IMG/VR virus record: IMGVR_UViG_3300033148_004783
Coordinates: 1 to 48,881 of that record
Reading direction: 5' to 3' (one strand)
DNA: 48,881 nt
DNA from: a virus
Shown piece by piece: positions 20,428 through 28,749 of the stretch (its first letter is position 1; each line of letters begins with the position of its first letter). The position numbers and the translations under genes are program-made. A model generated the notes under the pieces. It worked only from the letters and a program-made list of their open reading frames with translations, had not been told where the DNA came from and made no database searches.

Positions 20428-21257
20428 TTGTCAATTCCTAATGATTGTTCCATAATATGCTTTTTCGTAAGCCAATAATAGCTCTCACAAGTATGGCAGT
20501 CTTTGCACCAAGGGCGATCTGGGGTTCCGCACATAGTGACCCGTCTTCCGCCTAGCTGCTTCATTTTTTCTAGGACGTAAATCATAAACTCACTTGTCGG
20601 ACACCAGTATGAGTTAATATGTCGTTTTCTCCAACGGTATATCTCAATTACTGGAGAATCGTCAGATGTAGACTCTTGTGCCACTTTTGGTGCCGGAATT
20701 TCCATAGATTTCGGGGGGTCCTGACTATAATAAGCCATAAATGTCAGTACCACTGGAATTTTGTAAGCGTTAGTCCACAGACGCACTGCCTCGCTAATGT
20801 GTCCCAAGTTAGTAGAGGAAACTCTAAGCCTCACGAACATCAAATTATGGAGTAATTTCCTTTGGTCCTCTGGCAATACTTTAACATTGGGAGTATCATA
20901 ATGAGTCCAGGGAGACCAAGGGACCCATGCTGTCTCTTCCTCTTTAGCATTAGCGGTGAAAACAACCGGGCCTGGAAAATCGAACTGGGGGATGGCTGTA
21001 TTAAAAAATACATTCTCATACTTTGACGCCGTCTCTATCACCAAATTTCTATTGATATTGGAATCATGGCCGCTATTCATCCGTACAATATCACTCCCCA
21101 CCTCTTGAGGATCAGGGATGTTAGGTTCGTTAATATCACAATAGTAAGCACCTGGACGATTGTAGAAGCACTGGTTGCACCCATTCGGGCATTTTCCAGT
21201 CTGAGGTCTACATGACCACAATCTTGTATTTTCTTGTTTTGGGTTCTTTTCAGACAT
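20424..21257 (-). CDS. Radical-SAM-like iron-sulfur protein
   Basis: 277 aa with an excellent AGGAGGAAATAAT site. C23, C27 and C30 in GKCPNGCNQCFYNRPG form the CX3CX2C motif of radical SAM enzymes; C16 lies nearby. The middle has TASKYENVFFNTAIPQFDFPGPVVFTAN, LMFVRLRVSSTNL and KIPVVLTFMAYY, resembling alternating strands and helices of a barrel. The C-terminus holds a second cysteine cluster (MCGTPDRPWCKDCHTCESYYW) that may bind another cluster or zinc. I recall similar phage proteins (SCRPQTGKCP...CDQCFYNRPGA) but no known reaction. It sits two genes upstream of the polymerase, so a role with nucleotides or DNA is an inference. Confidence 0.6.
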   Translation of the reverse strand: MSEKNPKQENTRLWSCRPQTGKCPNGCNQCFYNRPGAYYCDINEPNIPDPQEVGSDIVRMNSGHDSNINRNLVIETASKYENVFFNTAIPQFDFPGPVVFTANAKEEETAWVPWSPWTHYDTPNVKVLPEDQRKLLHNLMFVRLRVSSTNLGHISEAVRLWTNAYKIPVVLTFMAYYSQDPPKSMEIPAPKVAQESTSDDSPVIEIYRWRKRHINSYWCPTSEFMIYVLEKMKQLGGRRVTMCGTPDRPWCKDCHTCESYYWLTKKHIMEQSLGIDK

Positions 21258-21276
21258 ATTATTTCCTCCTGGAGTT

Positions 21277-21459
21277 TCACTCTAAGCCAATGTCGGTATA
21301 CAACTCACCTATAGATTTTTCAAAATCGCGGTCCACTGATCCCCATATCGGATATATCTGAACCCCATAATTTCCAGGAGCACCTACATAGTGGCCCCAT
21401 TTGCGACATAGAGCTTCATATCGTGTCACAAATTCAATTCTCTTCTCTGAGTCTTTCAT
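21277..21459 (-). CDS. Hypothetical 60-aa protein
   Basis: A helical start (MKDSEKRIEFVTRYEALCRKWG), then HYVGAPGNYGVQIYPIW and an acidic C-terminal helix (DRDFEKSIGELYTDIGLE). An AAGGGGAATACTG sequence lies before the ATG. The pattern of a helix, a glycine-rich hairpin and a helix is common in small phage proteins, but no name applies. It lies between the HTH regulator and the radical-SAM-like gene. Confidence 0.55.
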   Translation of the reverse strand: MKDSEKRIEFVTRYEALCRKWGHYVGAPGNYGVQIYPIWGSVDRDFEKSIGELYTDIGLE

Positions 21460-21480
21460 CAGTATTCCCCTTCTTAGGTA

Positions 21481-21813
21481 CTAATACTTCTCTACAATAA
21501 ACTTGTCCATGCTGGTGTTATAGCTTACTGGTCGCGTCAAAGAGCGGTTCAACCTGTTAGAGGTTGCCTTGACGGTATTTCGATGTACCCGTATAACCTC
21601 GTACGCTTCGGGGAAATGTTCTTTAAAAGTTTTCAATCGGTGATTCAAAGTTTTATTTGAAATACCCAATTTATAAGATAACTCTTTCTTTGTATAATAG
21701 CCCTCATAGCCTCCCCAATCCATCAAGGTATCCCACAGATCAATCAGCATTTGACGCTGCACCTCGTTTGTGTTCTCATCCCTCAATCTAGATTTTAGTG
21801 TGCTGTCGTTCAT
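21481..21813 (-). CDS. HTH DNA-binding protein, first gene of the early operon
   Basis: 110 aa from the ATG at 21813; a TTG at 21837 is the alternative. The middle contains a helix-turn-helix (YYTKKELSYKLGISNKTLNHRLKTFKEHFP), with helix 2 at KKELSYKLG, the turn at IS and recognition helix NKTLNHRLKTF. The N- and C-terminal parts are polar and basic (TVKATSNRLNRSLTR). As the first gene after promoter copy B and the divergent control region it could regulate the switch from early to late transcription. No ligand or enzymatic domain is seen. Confidence 0.65.
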   Translation of the reverse strand: MNDSTLKSRLRDENTNEVQRQMLIDLWDTLMDWGGYEGYYTKKELSYKLGISNKTLNHRLKTFKEHFPEAYEVIRVHRNTVKATSNRLNRSLTRPVSYNTSMDKFIVEKY

Positions 21814-21832
21814 TTTGTTACCACTTGCCCTT

Positions 21833-21850
21833 TCCAATTATCGGTTGTCA
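21833..21850 (-). promoter_or_regulatory. Shared leader element TGACAACCGATARTTGGA, copy 2
   Basis: It lies 12 nt downstream of promoter copy B and directly ahead of the HTH gene, and matches 16166-16183 at 17 of 18 positions. A repressor binding site or 5' mRNA element are both possible. Confidence 0.4.
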
Positions 21851-21861
21851 TTATTTTGCCT

Positions 21862-21898
21862 TCTACTATCTATACGAATTTGGCCCCGAAATGTTCGC
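21862..21898 (-). promoter_or_regulatory. Early promoter copy B (-35 CGAACA, 17-bp spacer, -10 TATAGA)
   Basis: GCGAACA, 14 nt of unrelated sequence, then TCGTATAGATAGTAGA on the minus strand, exactly as at 8665-8701. It lies about 50-85 nt upstream of the HTH gene and would drive the operon containing the polymerase. Conservation of the two blocks but not of the spacer is what a promoter would show. Confidence 0.7.
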
Positions 21899-22536
21899 TA
21901 AAACCTGCCCAAGCTGGTAATTTTTCTCATCGAAGGGGATATGGGTTGTAACGATCATACCGGTTATACTATCAATACCTAGCATTTCTATGGGAGAAAA
22001 GTAGTACCAAAAAATGAGAAAAAAATAAAATTTTTTATTCCTTATGTAGCAAGGGTTTAGGAAAACAGGGGTCGTGACGTACCCCCATTTAAAGCCTAAA
22101 AAAACCTGCGCATTTCCTATAAAGATAGAGTTATACTTATAACCTAAGTATTAAAGCCCAGAGAGTAACCAACAAGAAAAGAATTGAGAGCGCAGCCCTA
22201 GAAGCTATCCCCTGGGAATCCAAGGGCCAGAAACAAGCCGGGTGATGGATAGCTTCGCTCACAGTGGTGTACTCTGGCACTCAGATATAAAACAAAGATA
22301 TATAAGTGAAACTATCAAAGATAACATTACCTTCGATCAAATCCTGAGAGCCAGAAGGGATAGAAACAATAACCCAGTCTATCCTGAAATAATATAACCT
22401 ACATACACTATGCTTCTTGTAACCTCTGTAAAAAACTTAAGATCATAACTTGATCCCATAAAAAGGACAGGCGTTGTTACGTTCATAGTGTATCATGTTT
22501 CTCATTACTTACAAAGTATTAGATTGAAATTAAGTT
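21899..22536. other. Divergent control region, about 640 nt without genes
   Basis: Separates leftward early genes from rightward late genes. It holds an A/T run AAAAATAAAATTTTTTATT (22021-22039) that could melt easily, a GGGGT-8 nt-ACCCC hairpin near 22067-22084, and a structured segment at 22188-22281. Late promoters should lie here; TATAAA and TATACT hexamers at 22120-22140 have no convincing -35. No coding frame is credible. Confidence 0.55.
22188..22281. ncRNA. Candidate structured RNA or regulatory fold
   Basis: GAAGCTATCC (22201-22210) pairs exactly with GGATAGCTTC (22247-22256), extended after a bulge by GAGC (22188-22191) with GCTC (22257-22260). Inside, CTGG and CCAG can form a smaller hairpin. 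An AGTG/CACT hairpin follows at about 22264-22281. No known RNA family is recognised; the strand is not determined. Confidence 0.35.
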
Positions 22537-23160
22537 ATGCAAAAGGCTATAGTAAAGAAACCAGACAAGGCGTCAATTAGTGCTGAGTTACTTCCTATTC
22601 TCCAGAATCTATCAGCACTGGGCCTCACTCAAAAGCAGATCGGTGTTTGTCTGGGCTTCCAGGGCAAAGGTGCTAGGAAGTGGCTGGAACGGCTCATGCA
22701 CAGACACCCAGAAGCGAGGGAGGCTTGGAAGGAAGGCCAAAAGCAGGCCGACGCTGCTCTGATTTCTTCGATGTACCAGGCAGCCATTGGGTATACCACC
22801 AGACAGGTCAAGAGAAAATATAAGTTTGAGCCAAACCCAACTAATAAGAACAGGCCAAAAAAGGTTTTAGTGGAAGAGGAAGAGGTTGAGAAGACCCTTC
22901 CCCCAGTTCCTCAACTTGCCATGTTCTTGGCATTAAATCACATGCCAGAATTCTATAAGAACAAAGTGGAACTTGAAAAAAGGACCTTATCAGTTGATCT
23001 CAAGGGAACTATTACGGCCGATGAGATCAAGCAGTTTGCGGGCAAGCTGGATGAATACTCCAAGACTTTAGAGTCTAAAACTGAGAATAGTGCTAAGCCA
23101 ATACTGGATGCTGAGGTCATACAGCCTAGCACAGCGGATGTGAAGATCAAAGAGCAATAA
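22537..23160 (+). CDS. Terminase small subunit
   Basis: 207 aa. A helix-turn-helix lies near the N-terminus (LGLTQKQIGVCLGFQGKGARKWLERL), followed by a helical oligomerisation part (HPEAREAWKEGQKQADAALISSMYQAA), an acidic linker (VEEEEVEKTLPP) and PQLAMFLALNHMPEFYKNK, a motif typical of small terminases. It recognises phage DNA and loads the large subunit to start packaging. The stop codon abuts the ATG of the large subunit. Confidence 0.85.
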   Translation: MQKAIVKKPDKASISAELLPILQNLSALGLTQKQIGVCLGFQGKGARKWLERLMHRHPEAREAWKEGQKQADAALISSMYQAAIGYTTRQVKRKYKFEPNPTNKNRPKKVLVEEEEVEKTLPPVPQLAMFLALNHMPEFYKNKVELEKRTLSVDLKGTITADEIKQFAGKLDEYSKTLESKTENSAKPILDAEVIQPSTADVKIKEQ

Positions 23161-25143
23161 ATGAATTTAACGACATTCGACAGCCCAGAAGCACTTTATA
23201 CAAGTATTCCTACAAATCTGGCAGAGAACTTGGAATACCGTAAAGTGCTTCATTCCCTTCTGGATAAAGACACTGGGCTTCAAAAACTCTTCCTGAACCT
23301 ATGTTTGGCTGACCCAAAGATTTGGTTCAATGCGGTAGTTTGGACGTGTGACCCTAGGCAGCGACCAGGGCTTCGCAATTGGCCCTTCATCCTACGCAAG
23401 CCAAGACAGGAAAAAGTTGTCGATACGCTAAAGCATTGTATTGACGATGGAATAGACATGGGCATCAATAAATCTCGTGATGAAGGTGCTACGGAAATAG
23501 TGACTAAATTCCTTGCCTTGTATGCCTTAATACCGGATTCATATTTTGTAGTAGGTTCAAGAAATAAAGACCTTGTGGATTGTGGAGGGGACCCATTTAC
23601 TCTGTTCGCAAAGATCGACTATGCGTATAATCTGCCCTATAAATGGTTCAAGCCAATCCAGGATAGCGTTGACCGTAAAGATATGCAGCGAACCATTGGG
23701 TATTCTGGCTCAGTGATAAAGGGAGAAACGACTAATGAATCTTTTGCTGCTGGCCGTCGTGCTACTGCTATGTTTTTGGATGAGTTTGGCCGAGTAGAGC
23801 CAAGACCGGCACAGTCTATTGAAGGTTCTATCCACGACGTTACCGATTGCGTAATCTATGGCAGTACCCATTGGTATGGCGAACACCATGCCTTCAATGA
23901 AGCACTACAAAAGAAGTCAACAATAGTCGTCGAATTGCCCTGGTATGATAATCCAGTCAAGGCCAAAGGGCTATATACAAGTCCAGACTATAATGTAATA
24001 AAAATCCTCGACAGGGCTTATTATGAACGCGAATACCCGAATGTGGTGTTTCCTGTCGGAAAATTCATATTGTCGGAGTTTTCAAAAGAGAACGCCGTAC
24101 ATGGAAATCTGTCAAAACTGCCGGTTTTTGTTGCAGACGGATGCGAAAATCTGCCAGAGGCTTTCCGTTCCCCCTGGCATGACAGAGAAGAAGCAAAACG
24201 GAAAGGCAACAAACGAGACTTTATGAGTAACGTCTGGATGTCCCCTGTGGGTGCATCCGATGCCGTGTTTGATTCTACGGTACTCCACCATATCAAGAGT
24301 AACCACATAAGGCACTGGGACCTTGAAGGTGAAATAAAATATACCCTGGATAGTTCTAGCAGGGTGAAACGACAAAAGTTTGTAAAATCTGGGCAATGTA
24401 GATTGAAGTGGTATGCCGAGTTAAAAAACAACCGGCCCCGGCAGGACCATAACTACGTAGTTGGCTGTGATATTGCTCTTGGCACTGGCAATTCAAACTC
24501 TGTTGCTGCAATCATGGACGTTAATACAAGAGAGATCGTGGGCATCTGGGCTTGCCCGAACACATCGCCTGAGAAATTTGCTGACCAAGTAGTGGCCATT
24601 GCGAGGTGGCTGGGAGGCCATTCTGGTGAAGCCTTTATCATTTTTGAGAACAACGGTGGCCATGGAACTAACTTTGGTAGAAGGGTCTATTGGCAGGGCC
24701 ATTCTAGAATTTATATTCAGAGAAGCGAAGAGAAGAAAACAAAAAAGAAGCTAAACAAATTCGGTTGGAGTTCCAGCCCAAGTAGCAAATCGGACCTTCT
24801 AGGGGAGTTTGGCATAGCACTGTCTGAGGGATTAAAGAAACATACCTCCTATACATCGGTTAAGATATACGATGAAGACTTGCTATCTGAATTATATGAT
24901 TATGTCTTCCTTGAGGACGGTGATATAGGGTCTTCAGAGAATGCAGACCTGACATCTGGGGCCAGGAGACGCCACGGTGATAGAGTGATAGCCTCCGCCT
25001 TGTGCGTATTGGGCGCAAAGTACCAGAACAGGGCAAAGGCGGTACATCACAAAGTTGCACCGTTCGGATCATTTAAGTACCGTATGGAGCAAGAAAAACT
25101 AGAACAAGCAAAACTCAGATTAACTCAACGTAGGTTTCGGTAG
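23161..25143 (+). CDS. Terminase large subunit
   Basis: 660 aa. The ATPase part shows a Walker-A-like loop KSRDEGATE (about 104-112) and Walker B MFLDEFGR (204-211). The nuclease part has VVGCDIALGTGNSN (metal Asp about 440), an EN in IFENNGGHG (about 497-504), and HGDRVIASAL (about 605-614) with the last metal Asp. This order, an ASCE motor followed by an RNase H-like nuclease, is that of phage terminases. It pumps DNA into the prohead and cuts it. It begins directly after the small-subunit stop. Confidence 0.93.
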   Translation: MNLTTFDSPEALYTSIPTNLAENLEYRKVLHSLLDKDTGLQKLFLNLCLADPKIWFNAVVWTCDPRQRPGLRNWPFILRKPRQEKVVDTLKHCIDDGIDMGINKSRDEGATEIVTKFLALYALIPDSYFVVGSRNKDLVDCGGDPFTLFAKIDYAYNLPYKWFKPIQDSVDRKDMQRTIGYSGSVIKGETTNESFAAGRRATAMFLDEFGRVEPRPAQSIEGSIHDVTDCVIYGSTHWYGEHHAFNEALQKKSTIVVELPWYDNPVKAKGLYTSPDYNVIKILDRAYYEREYPNVVFPVGKFILSEFSKENAVHGNLSKLPVFVADGCENLPEAFRSPWHDREEAKRKGNKRDFMSNVWMSPVGASDAVFDSTVLHHIKSNHIRHWDLEGEIKYTLDSSSRVKRQKFVKSGQCRLKWYAELKNNRPRQDHNYVVGCDIALGTGNSNSVAAIMDVNTREIVGIWACPNTSPEKFADQVVAIARWLGGHSGEAFIIFENNGGHGTNFGRRVYWQGHSRIYIQRSEEKKTKKKLNKFGWSSSPSSKSDLLGEFGIALSEGLKKHTSYTSVKIYDEDLLSELYDYVFLEDGDIGSSENADLTSGARRRHGDRVIASALCVLGAKYQNRAKAVHHKVAPFGSFKYRMEQEKLEQAKLRLTQRRFR

Positions 25144-25152
25144 GACCATGTA

Positions 25153-26934
25153 ATGGCAGCTAAGGATTCATATAAAAACTACGGCCAAAGTAAATCATTT
25201 CCGGCTAGGTTACAGGATTTAGTTGTTGCTGATTTCAAGAACAAAGAAGAAATCCTAAAGAAACGGACGGCCTTACTCAAAATGTCCGCTTCTGGTTTTT
25301 ATGATAAGGGGTACGGCAGGTGGCATACCTTGAACCTAGTAGGAAGAGGGGTGGGGGCTATTGTCCCATATCTGGTAGAGGGCAATCCACGAGTCCAGGT
25401 GGAAACCCGGATTGTCAATTATCGACCGTGGGCTTTGACAACCCAGCTTTTCCTGAACCATAAGATTGAAGATATCAATCTGGCCAACAATGTTCTCATA
25501 CCAGGAGCTATAAATTCGATGTTTGGTGCGGCGATTGCTCGCACTGATTTTTACTTTGATCGTCTTATCTCTTTGGATAACGAAGTCATAAAAGTTGGCA
25601 CGCCTTATGTGGAATTGATAGACGATTCCAATTACGTTTGTGACCCTTCCGCAAAACGGCGATGTGATATTACTTTTGAAGGCGATATCTACCAATTGCC
25701 AACTGAATATGCCAAAGATTTCTTTTCTGGTAAAGATAAAGGCGGCAATGAGATCGCCGATTATATCCTACCAGATGCAACTCTCAGGGCGGAAATTGAT
25801 CCCAAAGATATTAGCAATCCCAACTTCAACAAGAATCTTTTGAACCTCAGGGAGTTTACTACCTTCATTGATATCTACCTTCGGGATGAGAATACCATAG
25901 TTACTATTATGCCGAAAGGTAAGAAGGCTAAAATCCTAAGAGAGCGGCCGTGGGATGGTCCAGATGAAGGTCCTTATGATTACCTTGGCTATCGGTATCA
26001 ACCCTTATCGCCCTATCCAATTCCCCCTGCCTGGGACTGGCATGACATAGACGAGACGGTAAATATCCTCGTGGATAAGATGCGAGAGCTTGCTGAGAAC
26101 CAGAAGGATGTGGTGGCCTACAATGGCTCTGCTGCCGAGGATGTGAAGAATGTGGTCGATGCACCCAATATTGGGACAGTGCGGGTCGAAGACGTAGACG
26201 CCATGAAGACCATATCTTTGAACGGAATCAGGGATTCTAGCAACTGGGACTGGGTTAATTTCATGCTGGGCCAGCAGACACAGCAGGGGGCCAACCCAGA
26301 CGTTCTAGCAGGGCGAGGCTCCAATGCCCCAACACTGGGCCAAGAGCAAATGATTTACAGCAATGCTACTCGCATTGTTAATAACTACTATACACGTTAT
26401 CAAGATTGGATGACCGGCATTATAAAAAAGCTGGCCTGGGGATTCTGGACAGACCCAACGGAGTATTATCCAATAGTCAAAGACGTTCCTGGCATTGGAA
26501 AACTTCCAGAGGTCTTTTCGACGGTAGACAGAGTAGGGGATTTTTATGACTTTGCTTTCAAAATTGTTAATTATAGCACTCAGAGAATGTCACCTGAGCT
26601 TCAATATAACAAAGTAATTCAGTTCATGAACCAGTGGCTACTTCCGATGCTCCCGTTGGCTACCCAGCAAGGGGCTATGCTTGATGTTCCTACGGTAACT
26701 AAAATACTTGCTGACTATGCAGGCTTAGAGAGCTTCAATCAATATTTCCGAACTGCCGTTCCTGATCCGCTGGAACAACTTAATTTCCAAATGACCCCAG
26801 TTGACAAGATGGGAGACCGTGGTGGCCAGGGCAACGATTCCGGCGGTGCAATGGACTTTTCTCGTAATGGCAATCTGAATCAGCAACAGGCACGTGAGGG
26901 CCACGGAATGGACTTGAATCAACTTAGCGAATAG
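25153..26934 (+). CDS. Portal protein
   Basis: 593 aa, immediately downstream of the terminase. A basic N-terminus leads to SASGFYDKGYGRWHTLNLVGRGVGA and a mixed alpha/beta body. The C-terminal half has DIDETVNILVDKMRELAENQKDVVAYN, LGQQTQQGANPDVLAGRGSNAPTLGQEQMIYSNATRI and QDWMTGIIKKLAWGFW, the long helices and loop expected for the wing and stem of podoviral portals. The Gln/Gly-rich tail is probably disordered. It forms the dodecameric channel for DNA. Confidence 0.85.
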   Translation: MAAKDSYKNYGQSKSFPARLQDLVVADFKNKEEILKKRTALLKMSASGFYDKGYGRWHTLNLVGRGVGAIVPYLVEGNPRVQVETRIVNYRPWALTTQLFLNHKIEDINLANNVLIPGAINSMFGAAIARTDFYFDRLISLDNEVIKVGTPYVELIDDSNYVCDPSAKRRCDITFEGDIYQLPTEYAKDFFSGKDKGGNEIADYILPDATLRAEIDPKDISNPNFNKNLLNLREFTTFIDIYLRDENTIVTIMPKGKKAKILRERPWDGPDEGPYDYLGYRYQPLSPYPIPPAWDWHDIDETVNILVDKMRELAENQKDVVAYNGSAAEDVKNVVDAPNIGTVRVEDVDAMKTISLNGIRDSSNWDWVNFMLGQQTQQGANPDVLAGRGSNAPTLGQEQMIYSNATRIVNNYYTRYQDWMTGIIKKLAWGFWTDPTEYYPIVKDVPGIGKLPEVFSTVDRVGDFYDFAFKIVNYSTQRMSPELQYNKVIQFMNQWLLPMLPLATQQGAMLDVPTVTKILADYAGLESFNQYFRTAVPDPLEQLNFQMTPVDKMGDRGGQGNDSGGAMDFSRNGNLNQQQAREGHGMDLNQLSE

Positions 26935-26943
26935 GAGTTAAAT

Positions 26944-27753
26944 ATGGAAACTAGAACCAAGAATCATATCAGTACGAGCCAAATAATTGACTTGGTATTT
27001 TATGGTGTGTTTGCGTTGTTTCTAATACTCGGGTTAGGACTGGTTTTCGCTCCACAATCTGATAATCCAGGCATTGCCAAGGAAGTAGCAAAGGTGAAAG
27101 AGACGGTAGTCCATATCAATCGAGTAGGGGAGTGGCAAGGTTCAGGTTGTATCCTTTCCCCCGACGGTATCGTAGTGACGGCCCGGCACGTCAGTGGCGG
27201 CTCATGGGGCGAGTATGAGGTTACATTGGACGATGGCCGAGTCTTTGGTGTCGAGAAGGTATTAGAGGACAGAAACAATGATATTGCCTTTTTCCAATTG
27301 GACTTGCCAGAGGGAACGTCACTTCCTTTTGCCAAGTTGGGCGATGAGAGCACATTGAGGATAGGCGATCCCCTGTTCATTCTTGGAAGTCCCCACGGTA
27401 TAAACAATTTCAATTCCGTCAGCTTGGGCATCTTGTCTGGCAAGGACAGAGAACTGTATGATCGGCCCGGCTGGAAACACAATCGGCACCTGGAATGGCA
27501 CGCTATGTTCCAATCTACGTCGCCTGCCTTCCCAGGCAACAGCGGCGGCCCGGTCTTCAACATGTCATGCGAAGTCATTGGTATTCTTGTGGCAGGCGAG
27601 GCCGAGACATTGAACTTTTCTGTTCCGGTGTCCAGGTTTGATGGCGTCATGGAGACGATTCGACTTATGTTCTTGGTTGATAGATTTGACTCCATACGGC
27701 CAGCAGAAGAGATGACAGAAGAAGAGTGGTATAAACATACGGGAAGACTGTAA
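26944..27753 (+). CDS. Membrane-anchored HtrA/DegP-like serine protease
   Basis: 269 aa with TAGGAGTTAAAT before the ATG. Residues 13-36 are a hydrophobic segment (VFYGVFALFLILGLGLVF), followed by a chymotrypsin-fold protease. QGSGCILSPDGIVVTARHV carries His 82, EDRNNDIAFFQLD carries Asp 113, and FPGNSGGPVFN carries Ser 200; GDPLFILGSPHG and VSLGILSG are also HtrA-like. No PDZ domain follows. It lies between the portal and scaffold genes, where a head maturation protease is often encoded, but those belong to other protease clans. It might process virion proteins or act in the host envelope. Confidence 0.85.
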   Translation: METRTKNHISTSQIIDLVFYGVFALFLILGLGLVFAPQSDNPGIAKEVAKVKETVVHINRVGEWQGSGCILSPDGIVVTARHVSGGSWGEYEVTLDDGRVFGVEKVLEDRNNDIAFFQLDLPEGTSLPFAKLGDESTLRIGDPLFILGSPHGINNFNSVSLGILSGKDRELYDRPGWKHNRHLEWHAMFQSTSPAFPGNSGGPVFNMSCEVIGILVAGEAETLNFSVPVSRFDGVMETIRLMFLVDRFDSIRPAEEMTEEEWYKHTGRL

Positions 27754-27999
27754 GTGAGACCTAAGAAGTTTAAGAAATTTACCCGTCTATTGGTCAGTTG
27801 GTGCGATATTGTTTCGGACTCAACTTGGCATAATAAAAAGGCTGTGGATGAGTTCAATATTGCTAAGGTGAAAACTTTGGGCTTCTTTCTCGATAATAAT
27901 AAATGTCAATTAAGAATAGCTCATTCTGTGGCCGAAGGTGGCGATTGTGACATTACTGTAATTCCATATGGCTGCATCACAAAGATAAAGGAGATATAA
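27754..27999 (+). CDS. Hypothetical protein, 81 aa, GTG start
   Basis: Begins with GTG right after the protease stop, with GGGAAGACTG upstream. The sequence is basic at first (RPKKFKKFTRLLVSWCDIVSDSTWH) and then beta-rich (FFLDNNKCQLRIAHSVAEGGDCDITVIPYGCITKIKEI), ending in a strand typical of small Sm- or SH3-like barrels. No family recognised. Its position suggests co-expression with head genes. Confidence 0.6.
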   Translation: MRPKKFKKFTRLLVSWCDIVSDSTWHNKKAVDEFNIAKVKTLGFFLDNNKCQLRIAHSVAEGGDCDITVIPYGCITKIKEI

Positions 28000-28000
28000 A

Positions 28001-28369
28001 TTGGCAGTTGAAGCAACTATAAATGGCCACTTGGAATTGACCGGCCTAGGGGAAACGTGGATGATTCCATTTACCTTTTCTCCCCCAACGGTGGCTACCA
28101 AGAACTGTGGCTATCAACAGCAAGCGACGGCAAATTCGGCGGAAGCTATCCCCTTGGGTGGAGTAACTACGGCGAGTTTGGTACTAATACACGCCAAGAC
28201 CAACAGTGTTGATATTGATACCAGTTTCGACACTTCCTTTTCGGCGGAACAAACCATCGCCGAGGGTGACTATGCTTTGATTTCTGTTCCGAGTGGTACT
28301 TTGTATTTCAAAAATACTACCACTGACGAACAGGCAACAATTGAATATTGGATTTTAGGGAGTGATTGA
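28001..28369 (+). CDS. Putative virion protein, TTG start
   Basis: 122 aa, starting TTG with AAGGAGATATAAA upstream. The sequence is beta-rich and Thr/Ser/Gly-rich (HLELTGLGETWMIPFTFSPP, GVTTASLVLIHAKTNSVDIDTSF, DYALISVPSGTLYFKNTTTDEQATIEYWILGSD), typical of small capsid or tail accessory proteins. It lies between the protease and a zinc-ribbon gene in the head cassette. Exact role not evident. Confidence 0.6.
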   Translation: MAVEATINGHLELTGLGETWMIPFTFSPPTVATKNCGYQQQATANSAEAIPLGGVTTASLVLIHAKTNSVDIDTSFDTSFSAEQTIAEGDYALISVPSGTLYFKNTTTDEQATIEYWILGSD

Positions 28370-28707
28370 TGCCTACCTATACCTTTAGATGTAGCAAGTG
28401 TAATCATGTATTCGATGAAGTTTCCACCATCTCTGGACGTAATGACCCACAAGAATGTCCGCAGTGCCAGGAAAAAGCACCAAGAGATGTTGAGTCGGAG
28501 TTGGCGAACATGGGTGACTTCGATGAAACGACAAAAGACCACGAGCGGTGGTCTTGGAGTATGGGAGTCAACGTGCATGAAATCCCCGAAATCCTGCGAA
28601 GATACCCTGATAGAGAGTACCATCCAAAAACCGGACAGTTGAAGGTCCGCAATCGACAGCATAAATTGAAGTTGATGAAAGAACACTCGATGGAAGAGTG
28701 GGCCTAG
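28369..28707 (+). CDS. FmdB-like zinc-ribbon protein in the head cassette
   Basis: 112 aa from the ATG at 28369, overlapping the previous stop by 1 nt. MPTYTFRCSKCNHVFDE and ECPQCQEKAPRDVES provide two CxxC pairs of an FmdB-type zinc ribbon. The rest (HERWSWSMGVNVHEIPEILRRYPDREYHPKTGQLKVRNRQHKLKLMKEHSMEEW) is a basic helical tail seen in phage proteins encoded near head genes. It shares the N-terminal domain with the gene at 446-649. Function unknown. Confidence 0.7.
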   Translation: MPTYTFRCSKCNHVFDEVSTISGRNDPQECPQCQEKAPRDVESELANMGDFDETTKDHERWSWSMGVNVHEIPEILRRYPDREYHPKTGQLKVRNRQHKLKLMKEHSMEEWA

Positions 28708-28749
28708 TGGCAGTTAATTTGATATTTGTTCATTTAGGAGACAGTTGTT

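Noticed and set aside
22100-22420. tRNA genes or a group I intron in the control region
   Set aside because: No cloverleaf with a GTTCGA-type T-loop and no intron core could be found by eye.
27000-27857. Minus-strand frame of 285 codons
   Set aside because: Antisense to the HtrA-like protease, whose catalytic motifs are clear; a shadow of codon bias.
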